Positions 24,084 through 33,386 are shown, counted from the first letter of the stretch. The stretch: 64,000 bases of DNA from Actinomycetospora corticicola (GCF_013409505.1 NZ_JACCBN010000001.1:2232001-2296000); one strand, 5' to 3'. Numbers and translations: made by a program. The notes: generated by a model from the sequence alone, not told the origin.

Positions 24084-25256
24084 TCAGGCGGCCGCCCGTC
24101 GTCGTCCGGACAGCGCACCGTGGACCGGCACGACCACCCGGGCGAGGACCGGGCCGAGGACGGCCATGAGGAGCACGTAGGTCGTCGCGAGCGGCGCGAA
24201 GCCCGGGTCGATCGACGCCGAGGTGAGCGCGAGCCCGGCGATGACGATGGAGAACTCGCCGCGCGCCACCAGCGCCACCCCCGCGCGCCAGCGCCCGAGC
24301 GACCCCACGCCCGACTGGTGCGCGGCGAACCACCCGGCCCCGATCTTCGTCAGCGTCGTCACGACGGCGAGCGCGAGCGCCACCGGGATGACGGCGGGGA
24401 TCTCCCGCGGGTCGGTGTTGAGGCCGAACACGACGAAGAACACGGCGGCGAACAGGTCGCGCAGCGGGCTCAGGACCCGCGTGGCGTTCTCCGCGGTGTC
24501 CTCGCTGATCGCGATGCCGAGCAGGAACGCGCCCACGCCCGCGGAGACCTGCAGCTGCGAGGCGACGCCGGCGACGAGCAGCGCCACGCCGATCACCCGC
24601 AGCAGGAAGACCTCGGAGGTCGGCGAGTCGACCACGGCCGACACCGCGCCGCCGAACCGGAGGGCCACCACGAGGACCACCACGAGCAGGACCAGCGCGA
24701 TCCCCACCGTCCGCAGCCCTGCGAGGAACCCGAGCGACGCGAGCACCGCCGTCGTGATGGGCAGGTAGAGCGCCATCGCGAGGTCCTCCATGACGAGCAC
24801 CGACAGCACCGCGGGGGTCTCCCGGTTGCCGAGGCGGCCGAGGTCGGAGAGGACCTTCGCGATGATCCCGGAGGACGACACCCACGTGACGCCGGCCATC
24901 GCCAGGGCGCCCACGGGGCCCCAGCCCAGCAGCAGGGCGGCGACCGCGCCCGGCGTCGCGTTGAGGACCATGTCGACGATCCCGGCCAGCCACGACCGCT
25001 TGAGCCCGCCGACGAGGTCGGAGGCCGAGTACTCGAGGCCGAGCAGGAGCAGCAGCAGGACGACGCCGACCTCGCTCGCGAGTTCGGTGAACCCCCCGAT
25101 GCCCGCGAGCGGCAGCAGTCCGCCCTGGCCGAAGGCGAGCCCGCCGAGCAGGTAGAGCGGGATCGGCGAGATCCCGATCCGACCCGCGAGCCGGCCGAGG
25201 ACGCCGAGGCCGAAGAACAGGGCCCCGAGTTCCTCGAGGGCGAGCGCGGTCTCCAC
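24084..25256 (-). CDS. Kef/KhtU-type cation:proton antiporter
   Basis: 390 residues, about 12 transmembrane helices (CPA2 family). Characteristic parts: IPLYLLGGLAFGQGGL, LLLLLLGLEYSASDL, VTWVSSSGIIAKVL, a polar MEDLAMALYLP helix and VGAFLLGIAISEDTAENA, then FFVVFGLNTDP and GVALVARGEFSIVIAG. Exchanges K+ (or Na+) for H+. The GTG start follows the TGA of the TrkA-C gene with no gap, so the two are co-translated. KefB/KhtU-like; which ion it carries cannot be told. Confidence 0.9.
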   Translation of the reverse strand: METALALEELGALFFGLGVLGRLAGRIGISPIPLYLLGGLAFGQGGLLPLAGIGGFTELASEVGVVLLLLLLGLEYSASDLVGGLKRSWLAGIVDMVLNATPGAVAALLLGWGPVGALAMAGVTWVSSSGIIAKVLSDLGRLGNRETPAVLSVLVMEDLAMALYLPITTAVLASLGFLAGLRTVGIALVLLVVVLVVALRFGGAVSAVVDSPTSEVFLLRVIGVALLVAGVASQLQVSAGVGAFLLGIAISEDTAENATRVLSPLRDLFAAVFFVVFGLNTDPREIPAVIPVALALAVVTTLTKIGAGWFAAHQSGVGSLGRWRAGVALVARGEFSIVIAGLALTSASIDPGFAPLATTYVLLMAVLGPVLARVVVPVHGALSGRRRAAA

Positions 25257-25739
25257 TCAGCCGGCCTCGAGGATCTCCGCCGCCTGCTTCAGGCCCTCCC
25301 CGGTGCCGACGATCACCACCAGGTCCCCGGCCGCGAACACGAAGTCCGGGCGGGGCGACGGGGAGACGACGTGGTCGCGGACCACGGCGACGATGGACGT
25401 GCCCGTCCGCGTGCGCATCGCGGTGTCCCCCAGCGCCCGGCCCACGTACGGCGAGCGCTCGGCGATCGGGAACTGCGCGGTGTTGACGCCCTCGACCTCA
25501 CGCTGCTGGTCCTGCAGCTTCGCGACGAGGTTGGGCGCGCCCAGCAGCGTGCCGAGCGCGTTGCACTCGGCCTCGGTCATCGGGAGGGTGGCCACGCAGC
25601 TGTCCGGGTCCTCCCGGCCGGCCAGCAGCAGCTCCCGGTGACCGTCCCGGTGGGTCAGCACGCCGACCCGTCGTCCGTCGCCCGTGACGAACTCCTGCTT
25701 GGTCCCGATCCCGGGCAGTCTCGTCAGCTCGACGTCCAC
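25257..25739 (-). CDS. TrkA-C regulatory subunit (KhtT-like)
   Basis: 160 residues from GTG 25739. N-terminal alpha/beta domain (about 1-70) and a C-terminal RCK_C/TrkA-C domain (about 80-158: YVGRALGDTAMRTRTGTSIVAVVRD, then FAAGDLVVIVGTGEGLKQA). In KhtTU pairs KhtT gates the antiporter in response to ions, pH or nucleotides such as c-di-AMP. Gene order matches known khtT-khtU pairs. Divergent from the helicase gene. Confidence 0.88.
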   Translation of the reverse strand: MDVELTRLPGIGTKQEFVTGDGRRVGVLTHRDGHRELLLAGREDPDSCVATLPMTEAECNALGTLLGAPNLVAKLQDQQREVEGVNTAQFPIAERSPYVGRALGDTAMRTRTGTSIVAVVRDHVVSPSPRPDFVFAAGDLVVIVGTGEGLKQAAEILEAG

Positions 25740-25788
25740 GCCTGCCCACGCTAACCGTCACGGCGACCGACGGGGACAATGGACCGTG

Positions 25789-28311
25789 ATGACTGCTCCG
25801 TCCCTGCTCCCGACCCCCGGCGCCGACCCCGACGACCTGTTCGAGGGCTTCTCCGCCTGGGCGGCCGAGCGCGGGCTGGAGCTGTACCCGGCGCAGGCCG
25901 AGGCCCTGATCGAGCTGGTCACCGGCGCGAACGTGATCGTCTCGACGCCGACCGGCTCCGGGAAGTCGCTCATCGCGCTCGGCGCGCACGTGGCCGCGAT
26001 GTCCCGCGGCGAGCGCACCGTCTACACCGCGCCGATCAAGGCGCTGGTGAGCGAGAAGTTCTTCTCCCTCGGCGCGCAGCTCGGGTACGCCAACGTCGGG
26101 ATGCTCACCGGCGACGCCGCGGTGAACCCCGAGGCGCCGGTCATCTGCTGCACCGCCGAGGTGCTCGCGAACTGGGCGCTGCGGGAGGGGACGACCGCCG
26201 ACATCGGCCAGGTCGTCATGGACGAGTTCCACTTCTACGCCGACCCCGACCGCGGGTGGGCGTGGCAGGTCCCGCTGATCGAGCTGCCGCAGTGCCAGTT
26301 CCTGCTGATGAGCGCCACCCTCGGCGACGTGTCCTTCTTCCAGGAGGACCTCACGCGGCGCACCGGACGCGAGACCGCCGTCGTCGCGAACACCGAGCGC
26401 CCGGTGCCGCTGAGCTTCCGCTGGTCGACCACCCCGCTGCACGAGACGATCTCGGAGCTGATCACCGGGAAGCAGGCCCCGGTCTACATCGTGCACACCA
26501 CGCAGGCCGCGGCGGTCGAGCAGGCGCAGGCGCTGATGAGCCTCAACGTCTCGACGAAGGCCGAGAAGGAGCAGATCGCCGAGCTCATCGGTTCCTTCCG
26601 GTTCACCGCGGGCTTCGGGAAGACCCTGTCCCGGCTCGTGCGCCACGGCATCGGGGTGCACCACGCCGGGATGCTGCCGAAGTACCGGCGCCTCGTGGAG
26701 ACCCTCGCCCAGGCCGGGCTGCTGAAGCTGATCTGCGGCACGGACACGCTCGGCGTCGGGATCAACATCCCCATCCGCACCGTGCTGTTCACGGCGCTGA
26801 CCAAGTTCGACGGCCAACGGGTGCGCCACCTGCGGGCCCGGGAGTTCCACCAGGTCGCTGGCCGTGCCGGGCGCGCGGGCTACGACACCGCGGGCTTCGT
26901 CGTCGTGCAGGCCCCCGAGCACGAGGTGGAGAACGCGAAGCGGCTCGCGAAGGCGGGCGACGACGTCAAGAAGCAGCGCCGCGTCGTGCGCGTGAAGGCC
27001 CCCGACGGCTTCGTGTCGTGGTCCGAGCGCACGATGGAGAAGCTGGTCGAGGCGCAGCCCGAGCAGCTCACGAGCCAGATGCGCGTGACGACGGCGATGC
27101 TGCTGCAGGTCGCGCAGCGCCCCGGCCCGTACTTCCCGGCGATGCGGCACCTGCTCGAGGACAACCACGCCGACCGGGCGACGCAGCGGAAGCTGATCCT
27201 GCGGGCGATCCAGCTCTTCCGCGGCCTCATCGAGGCCGACGTGATCGAGGTGCTGAAGACCCCCGACGCGAGCGGGCGGACGGTCGCGCTCGTCGACGAC
27301 CTGCAGGTCGACTTCGCACTCAACCAGCCGCTCTCGCCGTTCGCGCTCGCCGCCTTCGAGCTGCTCGACGACGAGTCCCCGACGTACTCCCTCGACCTCG
27401 TCTCCGTCGTCGAGTCGACGCTCGACGACCCGAAGCAGGTGCTGCGCGCCCAGGAGAACGCCGCACGCGGCGAGGCCGTGGGCGCGATGAAGGCCGAGGG
27501 GCTCGAGTACGAGGAGCGGATGGAGCGCCTCGAGGAGATCACGTGGCCGAAGCCGCTGGTCGAGCTGCTGGAGCCGGCGTTCGAGACCTACCGCAAGGGC
27601 CACCCCTGGGTCGGCGACGCGGAGCTCTCCCCCAAGGCCGTCGTCCGGGACCTCTACGAGCGCGCGATGACCTTCGTCGAGTTCGTCTCGCACTACAAGA
27701 TCGCCCGCTCCGAGGGCCTCGTGCTGCGCTACCTCACCGACGCCTACCGGGCGCTGCGTCAGACGATCCCGGAGACGGCGGGCACGGACGACCTCGACGA
27801 CCTCATCGCCTGGCTCGGCGAGCTGGTCCGCCAGACCGACTCGTCGCTGCTCGACGAGTGGGAGACGCTCTCGAACCCGACCGAGCTGGACGCCGCCGGC
27901 TCCGCGGCCGCGCCCGTCGACCAGGGGCCGCCGCCGGTCACCCGCAACGAGCGGGCCTTCCGGGTGCTGGTGCGCAACCAGATGTTCCGCCGCGTCGAGC
28001 TCTTCGAACGCCGCTGGCCGGCCGACCTCGCCGACCTCGAGGACGACGGCCCGTCCTTCGAGGTGTGGGCCCGCGCGATGGAGGAGTACTTCGCCGAGTA
28101 CCCCACGCTCGGCGCCGGGCCGGACGCCCGCGGGCCCGCGCTCTTCCGCGTCGTCGACCGGGGCCGCACGTGGGAGGTCCGCCAGGTCTTCGACGACCCG
28201 GAGGGCGACCACGACTGGGGCATCACCGCGACCGTCGACCTCGACGCCTCCGACGAGGTCGGCTCGGCGGTCGTGCACGTGACCCACGTGGGGCCGTTCG
28301 ACGCGGTCTGA
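25789..28311 (+). CDS. DEAD/DEAH RNA helicase with DUF3516 C-terminus
   Basis: 840 residues from ATG 25789 (GTG one codon earlier also possible). Motor motifs: Walker A STPTGSGKSL, motif Ia APIKALVSEKF, motif II MDEFHFY, motif III LLMSATL, motifs in LKLICGTDTLGVGINIPIR and QVAGRAGRAGYDTAG. The C-terminal 350 residues (YEERMERLEEITWPKPL onward, ending in WGITATVDLDASDE) correspond to DUF3516. Superfamily 2 helicase of Ski2/Mtr4 type; likely RNA processing or ribosome maturation. Translation shadows on the other strand should be ignored. Confidence 0.93.
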   Translation: MTAPSLLPTPGADPDDLFEGFSAWAAERGLELYPAQAEALIELVTGANVIVSTPTGSGKSLIALGAHVAAMSRGERTVYTAPIKALVSEKFFSLGAQLGYANVGMLTGDAAVNPEAPVICCTAEVLANWALREGTTADIGQVVMDEFHFYADPDRGWAWQVPLIELPQCQFLLMSATLGDVSFFQEDLTRRTGRETAVVANTERPVPLSFRWSTTPLHETISELITGKQAPVYIVHTTQAAAVEQAQALMSLNVSTKAEKEQIAELIGSFRFTAGFGKTLSRLVRHGIGVHHAGMLPKYRRLVETLAQAGLLKLICGTDTLGVGINIPIRTVLFTALTKFDGQRVRHLRAREFHQVAGRAGRAGYDTAGFVVVQAPEHEVENAKRLAKAGDDVKKQRRVVRVKAPDGFVSWSERTMEKLVEAQPEQLTSQMRVTTAMLLQVAQRPGPYFPAMRHLLEDNHADRATQRKLILRAIQLFRGLIEADVIEVLKTPDASGRTVALVDDLQVDFALNQPLSPFALAAFELLDDESPTYSLDLVSVVESTLDDPKQVLRAQENAARGEAVGAMKAEGLEYEERMERLEEITWPKPLVELLEPAFETYRKGHPWVGDAELSPKAVVRDLYERAMTFVEFVSHYKIARSEGLVLRYLTDAYRALRQTIPETAGTDDLDDLIAWLGELVRQTDSSLLDEWETLSNPTELDAAGSAAAPVDQGPPPVTRNERAFRVLVRNQMFRRVELFERRWPADLADLEDDGPSFEVWARAMEEYFAEYPTLGAGPDARGPALFRVVDRGRTWEVRQVFDDPEGDHDWGITATVDLDASDEVGSAVVHVTHVGPFDAV

Positions 28312-28315
28312 CCGG

Positions 28316-28948
28316 TCAGCGGATCCCGGCGGCGAGACGCGCCTCTCGCCGACGCACCATCGCCCTCCGCCACCAGGCCCGGTCCCCCTCACGAGTGGCG
28401 ACGAGGTGCAGCCCGTGGACGAGGTGGAGGAACTGCCCGGCCGCGCGGGCCTGGCGGTCGGGGCGGTGCAGCGCGTAGGTCCGCACCATCGACCGCACGT
28501 GATCCCGGACGGCGATCCGGAACGCCGCGACGATCCGGTCCCGCTCCTCGTGCGGCACGAGCGACACCTCGACGCCCTGACGGTGATCCGCGCCGATCAC
28601 CCGCCGGACGTGACCGTCCGCCTCGAGCCGCCGGAGCATCTTCGACACCGTGCTGCGCGTGAGGCCCACCCGCTCGCCGACGGCCCCGCTCGACAGGGGA
28701 CCGAGATGGCGCAGGAGGTCGAGGCACAGCAGTTCGGGCAGCCCGAGCCCCAGTCGTCGTGCCGTCTCGATCCGGAAGCGGTGGACGACCGGGAGGAGGA
28801 GGTCGACGACGAGCGCCGTGAGCTCCTCCGTGGCGGCCTCGACCGCTGCCCGGTGCTCGGCCTGGTCCTCGGTCACGACGTCGAGCATCGCGCAGTGACC
28901 GCCGTCGCCGGGCCGGAACGACGAAGTACGTCCGACCATCCGAGTCAC
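28316..28948 (-). CDS. MarR-family transcriptional regulator
   Basis: 210 residues if translation starts at GTG 28948, 190 if at ATG 28888 (MLDVVTEDQ). HTH region about 90-140: SSGAVGERVGLTRSTVSKMLRRLEADG with the wing GADHRQGVEVSL. The C-terminal helices form the dimer interface. An operator-like palindrome lies over the upstream start, so the GTG start would put the operator inside the coding sequence, while the 28888 start leaves it in the promoter. I favour autoregulation with the start uncertain. Confidence 0.85.
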   Translation of the reverse strand: MTRMVGRTSSFRPGDGGHCAMLDVVTEDQAEHRAAVEAATEELTALVVDLLLPVVHRFRIETARRLGLGLPELLCLDLLRHLGPLSSGAVGERVGLTRSTVSKMLRRLEADGHVRRVIGADHRQGVEVSLVPHEERDRIVAAFRIAVRDHVRSMVRTYALHRPDRQARAAGQFLHLVHGLHLVATREGDRAWWRRAMVRRREARLAAGIR

Positions 28949-28966
28949 CGCGACTCGGATCCGAGA
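28938..28966. promoter_or_regulatory. Overlapping palindromes, MarR operator candidate
   Basis: ATCCGAGTC (28938-28946), 5-base spacer, GACTCGGAT (28952-28960): perfect 9-bp arms. A second palindrome CTCGGATCCGAG (28955-28966) overlaps the right arm. Located at the 5' end of the MarR gene. Confidence 0.7.
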
Positions 28967-29014
28967 TAGCAGTCCGGCCCGGCCGCCGGCCAGGCCACGA
29001 CCCGTCGGCGCCCC

Positions 29015-29875
29015 TCAGGCCTTCTTCCGCCGCGGGGCGCCCTTCTTGGCGCCGAGCGACGGCGGCGGGACGACGGGGCCGATGTCGCCGTCGGGGGCCT
29101 CGTCGAGGTCGACGATCACCGGGGCGTGGTCGGACGGGCCGGTGCCCTTGCGGGCCAGGCGGTCGACCCAGGCGGCCTGCCGGCGCTCGGCGATCGGGGC
29201 GCCGGCGAGGACGAGGTCGATGCGCATCCCGCGGTCCTGGTGGAAAGCGCCACCGCGGTAGTCCCAGTAGGTGAAGGCGGGGACGTCGACCCAGCGGTCG
29301 CGGACCACGTCGTGCAGGCCGGTCTTCTCGATCGCGGCCAGCGCCTCGCGCTCGGGCGGCGTCACGTGCGTCGACTCGGCGAACACCTCGACGGAGTAGA
29401 CGTCGAGGTCGGCCGGCGCGATGTTGAAGTCCCCCGCGACGACGGTCGAGGCCGGGTCGCCAGCCTCGACCATGTCGCGCAGCACGCCGAGCCACTCGAG
29501 CTTGTAGGCGTAGTGCGGGTCGTCCACCGTGCGGCCGTTCGGCACGTACACGCTGGTCACCCGCATCCCGCCACACGTCGCGGTGACGGCCCGCGCCTCC
29601 TGGTGCGGGTAGCCGGGCGCCCCCGGGAGTCCGTTCACCACGTCCTCGAGGCCCACCCGCGAGAGCAGCGCCACGCCGTTCCAGCGGCCCTCGCCGTGGT
29701 GGGCGACCTCGTACCCCCGCTCGGCCAGCGCGGCCCCGAAGGTCTCGTCGAACGCCTCGTCGGAGAGCTTGGTCTCCTGCAGGCACACGACGTCGGGCGC
29801 GCGGTCGTCGAGCCACCCCAGCAGGCGCGGCTCGCGGGCCTTCGCGGAGTTCACGTTCCAGGTCGCCACTCGCAC
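29015..29875 (-). CDS. xthA: Exodeoxyribonuclease III
   Basis: 286 residues, AP endonuclease/exonuclease family. Motifs: MRVATWNVNSAK (metal Asn), VVCLQETKL (Glu ligand), YVPNGRTVDD, AGDFNIAP (Asp/Asn), and the catalytic GPSDHAPVIVD. A basic tail of about 30 residues (GAKKGAPRRKKA) extends past the catalytic domain and may bind DNA. Acts in base excision repair at abasic sites and 3' blocking ends. 10 bases upstream of it on the strand order lies the membrane protein at 29885. Confidence 0.94.
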   Translation of the reverse strand: MRVATWNVNSAKAREPRLLGWLDDRAPDVVCLQETKLSDEAFDETFGAALAERGYEVAHHGEGRWNGVALLSRVGLEDVVNGLPGAPGYPHQEARAVTATCGGMRVTSVYVPNGRTVDDPHYAYKLEWLGVLRDMVEAGDPASTVVAGDFNIAPADLDVYSVEVFAESTHVTPPEREALAAIEKTGLHDVVRDRWVDVPAFTYWDYRGGAFHQDRGMRIDLVLAGAPIAERRQAAWVDRLARKGTGPSDHAPVIVDLDEAPDGDIGPVVPPPSLGAKKGAPRRKKA

Positions 29876-29884
29876 GACCCCACG

Positions 29885-30376
29885 CTAACGGGCGACCCCG
29901 ACGACGTCCTTCGAGGACTCCCGCGCACCGAGCGGCTGCGCCCGGCGCCACACGAGCTCCGCCTGGAAGGCGACCATCACGGCGATCATGAGCAGCACCT
30001 CGCCGATCCCGCCCGAGTCGCTGATCCCGGCGAAGTAGGCGACCGTGCCGAGCGCGAACTTCACGACCACCATGCCCAGGAACAGCCCGATGGTCAGGGC
30101 CGTGCCCTGCGCGTAGACGCTGCCCCCCTCCGCCCAGATTCGCGTGTAGCGCCCACGGGCGAGCCCCACCACCACCGACAGCGCGACGGACAGGCCGAGG
30201 AAGAGCCACGCCAGCCCGTTCGGCGGGACGTGGTAGCCACCGATCGCGATCCCCACGACCCCGTAGATGATCGCGAGCCTGAACCGCGAGGAACCGACGA
30301 CCTCGTGGCGCTGGGACTGCTTGTAGACGGCGTATCCGACCATCGCGAGGATGATCACCAGGGAGGACGCGGGCAT
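29885..30376 (-). CDS. DUF1453-like membrane protein
   Basis: 163 residues with four or five hydrophobic helices: SSLVIILAMVGYAVYKQS, then FRLAIIYGVVGIAIGG, WLFLGLSVALSVVVGLARG and LTIGLFLGMVVVKFALG. The GLARGRYTRIW motif after the third helix, and the overall size, recall the CcdC/DUF1453 group. Function unknown. Convergent-neutral context: follows the next gene on the same strand by 43 bases. Confidence 0.68.
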   Translation of the reverse strand: MPASSLVIILAMVGYAVYKQSQRHEVVGSSRFRLAIIYGVVGIAIGGYHVPPNGLAWLFLGLSVALSVVVGLARGRYTRIWAEGGSVYAQGTALTIGLFLGMVVVKFALGTVAYFAGISDSGGIGEVLLMIAVMVAFQAELVWRRAQPLGARESSKDVVGVAR

Positions 30377-30419
30377 CTCGGGCTCCTGACGGCGGGTGGG
30401 ACGGCGGGTGCGGTGCGGC

Positions 30420-30962
30420 TCAGGCCGACACGCGGACGGGGGTGGCGCTCTCGTGGGCGCCGGGGGCGGTGCGGCGGGCCGTGGCGCGGCGCGCGGCCCA
30501 GGTCGTGACCGCGGCGATCAGCGGGACCAGGAAGCAGGTGGGGATCGCGCCGACGTTGTCGGGTGCGGTGTTGCCGTGCATCAGCCACTGGGTGACGTGC
30601 TGGATGCCGTCGAGCCAGAGCTGCACGAAGGCGATCGCGATGACCGCGCTCATCCAGCCGCCCCGGAAGCGGCGCCACGCGACGACGACGCCGGCGATCC
30701 CCACCGCGAGGTCCGAGCCGCCGTTCTCCCACTGGAAGGGCGAGGGCGCCCAGCCGATGCTCTCCGCCGCGGCGGGTGCACCAGGTCCCAGGTGCACCAG
30801 GCCGGCCAGCACGCCGTTGACGCCGAGGCCGACGACCACGAACCAGAGGGCGGTCAGTTCGAGGACGCGGGCACCCGTCCGCCGCGCGGGCGACCGGTCG
30901 AGGACCACGTGGAGTACCAGCCCCACCAGCAGAATGGTCCACATGAACAGGAAGAACGACAT
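30420..30962 (-). CDS. DUF6790-like membrane protein
   Basis: 180 residues from ATG 30962 with AAAGGG 8 bases upstream. Helices near residues 5-20 (FLFMWTILLVGLVLHVVL), 35-50, 80-97, 105-120 and 145-160. The segment SIGWAPSPFQWENGGSDLAVG followed by WLDGIQHVTQW resembles DUF6790 proteins, small membrane proteins with a conserved FQxE motif. A few residues of the open frame upstream are not needed. Confidence 0.68.
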   Translation of the reverse strand: MSFFLFMWTILLVGLVLHVVLDRSPARRTGARVLELTALWFVVVGLGVNGVLAGLVHLGPGAPAAAESIGWAPSPFQWENGGSDLAVGIAGVVVAWRRFRGGWMSAVIAIAFVQLWLDGIQHVTQWLMHGNTAPDNVGAIPTCFLVPLIAAVTTWAARRATARRTAPGAHESATPVRVSA

Positions 30963-31028
30963 GACCGGCCCTTTCGACGGTGTGCTCAGCACGTAGCGTG
31001 ACCGGGATCCGCCGTCGGAACATCCGTC

Positions 31029-32849
31029 TCATGACGTAGACGGAGCCACTCCCCCGTCCCGCTGTCGGGCCGCCGTCGTCGCGAGCTCGACCCGGGTCCG
31101 CAGGCCGAGCTTGCGCAACGCGTTGGACACGTGGGTCTGCACGGTGCGCGGCGAGATCGCGAGCCGCGCCGCCATGTCGGGCCCGGCCACGCCGTCCGCG
31201 ATCAACTCGGCGACGCGTCGCTCCGTCGGCGTCAGCGCCGCCCAACCCTCCGGCGGCCGTCCGCGCCGACCGGCGGCCCCCAGCCGGACCCCGGCGGACC
31301 GGAGCCGCCCCGCCAGCCGCCGCGAGACCCCGTCCGCGCCCAGCCCGTCCGCCGTCTCCCGCACCCGGGCGGCGGCGGCGCGGGCGGCGTCCGCGTCACC
31401 GAGCCGGGCCGCCAGGCAGGCCACCTCCTCCCGGGCCGCGAGGCCGCCCGCCACGTCGCCGGCCGCGTCGAGGGCGTCGGCCGCGGCGAGGACCGCCGGC
31501 AGGTCGTCCGCCGCGAGCCCGGACATCAGGTCGACCACCGGCCGGACCAGCACCCCGTCGGGCGGATCGGCACGCAGCGCGGCGGCGAGGTCGTCGAGCA
31601 CGTCCCGCCGCCCCGCACGCAGGGCGAGGCGGGCGACGTCGACGCCGAACATCGCGAGGGCGACCGTCCGACCGCCCCGCAACGCCGTGCGCCAGGCGTC
31701 GTCCGCACGGCGCAGGGCGGCGTCCGGCGCGCCCCGGGCCTCGTCGAGGAGGGCGGTCGTCATCGCGACGGCGGGGAGGCCGAACTGCTCGGGTCGGCCG
31801 GCGGCCCGCTCGAGCACGACGGCGGCCGCGTCGACGTCACCGCGGTCGAGGTCCATCCGGGCCCGCCCGCCCACCGCGAGCGAGGTCCACCCGGTGCCGG
31901 TGCCGGCCGCGGCGGCCAGCCCCGAGTCCATCTCGGCCGACGCGTCCGACCACCGCCCGGCGATCACGTGCACCCGCGCCGCCACGAAGTCGTGGTACGG
32001 CCCGAGCCAGAGGTGCCCGGCCCGCGCGGCACGGTCCCGGACCTCGCGGGCGTCGCGTTCCGCCGCCGCCGGCCCCTCGGCGAGCAGCCGGCACCAGGCG
32101 GGCCACACCGTCGCCGACGCCGCGTCCGCCCACGACTCCCCCGCGCGCGCCGCGACCGACGCGACGGCCTGCTCGGTCGCCCGGGCGGTGCGGCCGCGCA
32201 GGAAGGACGCCATCGCCGCGTTGAGCAGGGCGGTGGGGTGGCCCTCGACGGGCTCCGCCGCCGGCACCGGCCCGTCCCCGGCCAGCAGGTCCACCCAGGT
32301 GCGGAGGTGGACGAGGCGGTCGTGCTGCTCCCGGGGCAGCGGGAGGGCGAGGACGGCGTCGATCTCGGCCCGGGCGTCCTCCACCCGCGCCGCGCTGATC
32401 AGGGTGAAGATCAGGAAGGAGCGGATCCGGGCGCGGACCGCCGGGTCCTCGGCGGCCGCGAGCTCCCCGCGGGCGACCCGGACCGCGTCGTCGACCCGGC
32501 CCGCCCCGGCCAGTGTGCCGGCCCGGGAGAGCGCGTCGGCGCTGTCCAGCGCGGCCACGTGGGCGGAGTGCAGGAGGCGGCGCAGGGGCCGGGGGATCGC
32601 GTCGTAGGCGACGTCCCGGTCCTCGACGCGGACGAACTCCAGCCGTTCGTCGTCGCGCCAGAGGAGCAGGCCCGCGTCGGTCGCCTCGCGCACGGCGCGC
32701 AGCATCGCGCCGGCCGGGAGGCCGGACACGGCGGCGAGGTGGTCGACCGACGCCGCACCGCCCCAGACGGCGAGGGTCGACACCAGGTCCGCCGCCGGGC
32801 CGTCGAGCCCCAGCACGTCGGTCCGGGAGGACCCGTCGTCGGGAAGCAC
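31029..32849 (-). CDS. LuxR-family regulator with TPR-like domain and no ATPase
   Basis: 606 residues. C-terminal LuxR HTH (about 540-595: LTPTERRVAELIADGVAGPDMAARLAISPRTVQTHV). The middle (100-520) is helical and Ala-rich, in short helix pairs typical of TPR or MalT-like repeats. An N-terminal 90 residues include a winged-helix-like patch, VWGGAASVDHLAAVSGLPAG, resembling the region after the ATPase in LAL (MalT-type) regulators, but the P-loop ATPase itself is absent. The start at GTG 32849 overlaps a GAGGGG ribosome-site-like sequence. Either a natural short LAL or a truncated one. Confidence 0.82.
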   Translation of the reverse strand: MLPDDGSSRTDVLGLDGPAADLVSTLAVWGGAASVDHLAAVSGLPAGAMLRAVREATDAGLLLWRDDERLEFVRVEDRDVAYDAIPRPLRRLLHSAHVAALDSADALSRAGTLAGAGRVDDAVRVARGELAAAEDPAVRARIRSFLIFTLISAARVEDARAEIDAVLALPLPREQHDRLVHLRTWVDLLAGDGPVPAAEPVEGHPTALLNAAMASFLRGRTARATEQAVASVAARAGESWADAASATVWPAWCRLLAEGPAAAERDAREVRDRAARAGHLWLGPYHDFVAARVHVIAGRWSDASAEMDSGLAAAAGTGTGWTSLAVGGRARMDLDRGDVDAAAVVLERAAGRPEQFGLPAVAMTTALLDEARGAPDAALRRADDAWRTALRGGRTVALAMFGVDVARLALRAGRRDVLDDLAAALRADPPDGVLVRPVVDLMSGLAADDLPAVLAAADALDAAGDVAGGLAAREEVACLAARLGDADAARAAAARVRETADGLGADGVSRRLAGRLRSAGVRLGAAGRRGRPPEGWAALTPTERRVAELIADGVAGPDMAARLAISPRTVQTHVSNALRKLGLRTRVELATTAARQRDGGVAPSTS

Positions 32850-32915
32850 CCCTCGATCCTGACGACGGGTGCACGGACCGCCACCTGCATCACCCGGACG
32901 GGCGAACGACGGGCC

Positions 32916-33386
32916 TCAGGCCGCCCGGCCCTCGACGCGCGCCTTCACCGTGGCGAGCGTCTGCGCCATGCCCTCGCGGTTGCGCGCGGGGCTGTCGTTC
33001 GTACGGGCCTTCCCGACGAGCGAGGCGATCGCGGTGCGCTTGTCGACCCAGCGCTGGGTGATGCGCGTGCCGGCGCCCTCGGGCTCGAGGGTGAAGCTCC
33101 AGCGGGCGACCGACTGCCCCGCGACGTCGACGTCCCAGCTGATGAGCGAGGCGGGTACGTACTCGGCGACGGTGCTCGTGGTGGGCCAGCGCAGGAGGCC
33201 CTTGCGGTTCCAGCCGATGAAGCGCGCGCCCGGCTTCGGGCCGGTCGCGCGGCCGAGCCAGCGGACCGAGTAGCACTCGGGTGAGATCTCACCCATGCGG
33301 GCCGGGTCGCCGACCAGCTCCCACACCTTCTCCGGCGGGGCCGCGATGGTCTCGCTGACGACGACGTCTGGCGCCTTCTCCGGCAC
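32916..33386 (-). CDS. SRPBCC-family polyketide cyclase-like protein
   Basis: 156 residues from GTG 33386 with the ribosome site AGGAGGTCGACC. Bet-v1-like/SRPBCC fold markers: VVVSETIAAPPEKVWELVGDPARMGEI, FIGWNRKGLLRWP, and ITQRWVDKRTAIASLV. Such proteins bind hydrophobic ligands or act as cyclases or coenzyme-Q-type carriers. The next gene, the FKBP, starts upstream at 33843 and is on the same strand; 58 bases separate them. Confidence 0.87.
   Translation of the reverse strand: MPEKAPDVVVSETIAAPPEKVWELVGDPARMGEISPECYSVRWLGRATGPKPGARFIGWNRKGLLRWPTTSTVAEYVPASLISWDVDVAGQSVARWSFTLEPEGAGTRITQRWVDKRTAIASLVGKARTNDSPARNREGMAQTLATVKARVEGRAA

Noticed and set aside
24120-25754. 544-residue open frame opposite the antiporter genes
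   Set aside because: Extremely Arg/Asp/His-rich, no fold-like pattern; it is the antisense frame of two real genes in a high-GC sequence.
25498-28392. 964-residue open frame opposite the helicase
   Set aside because: Antisense shadow; composition is repetitive Val/Leu/Asp/Arg, and the helicase frame has every expected motif.
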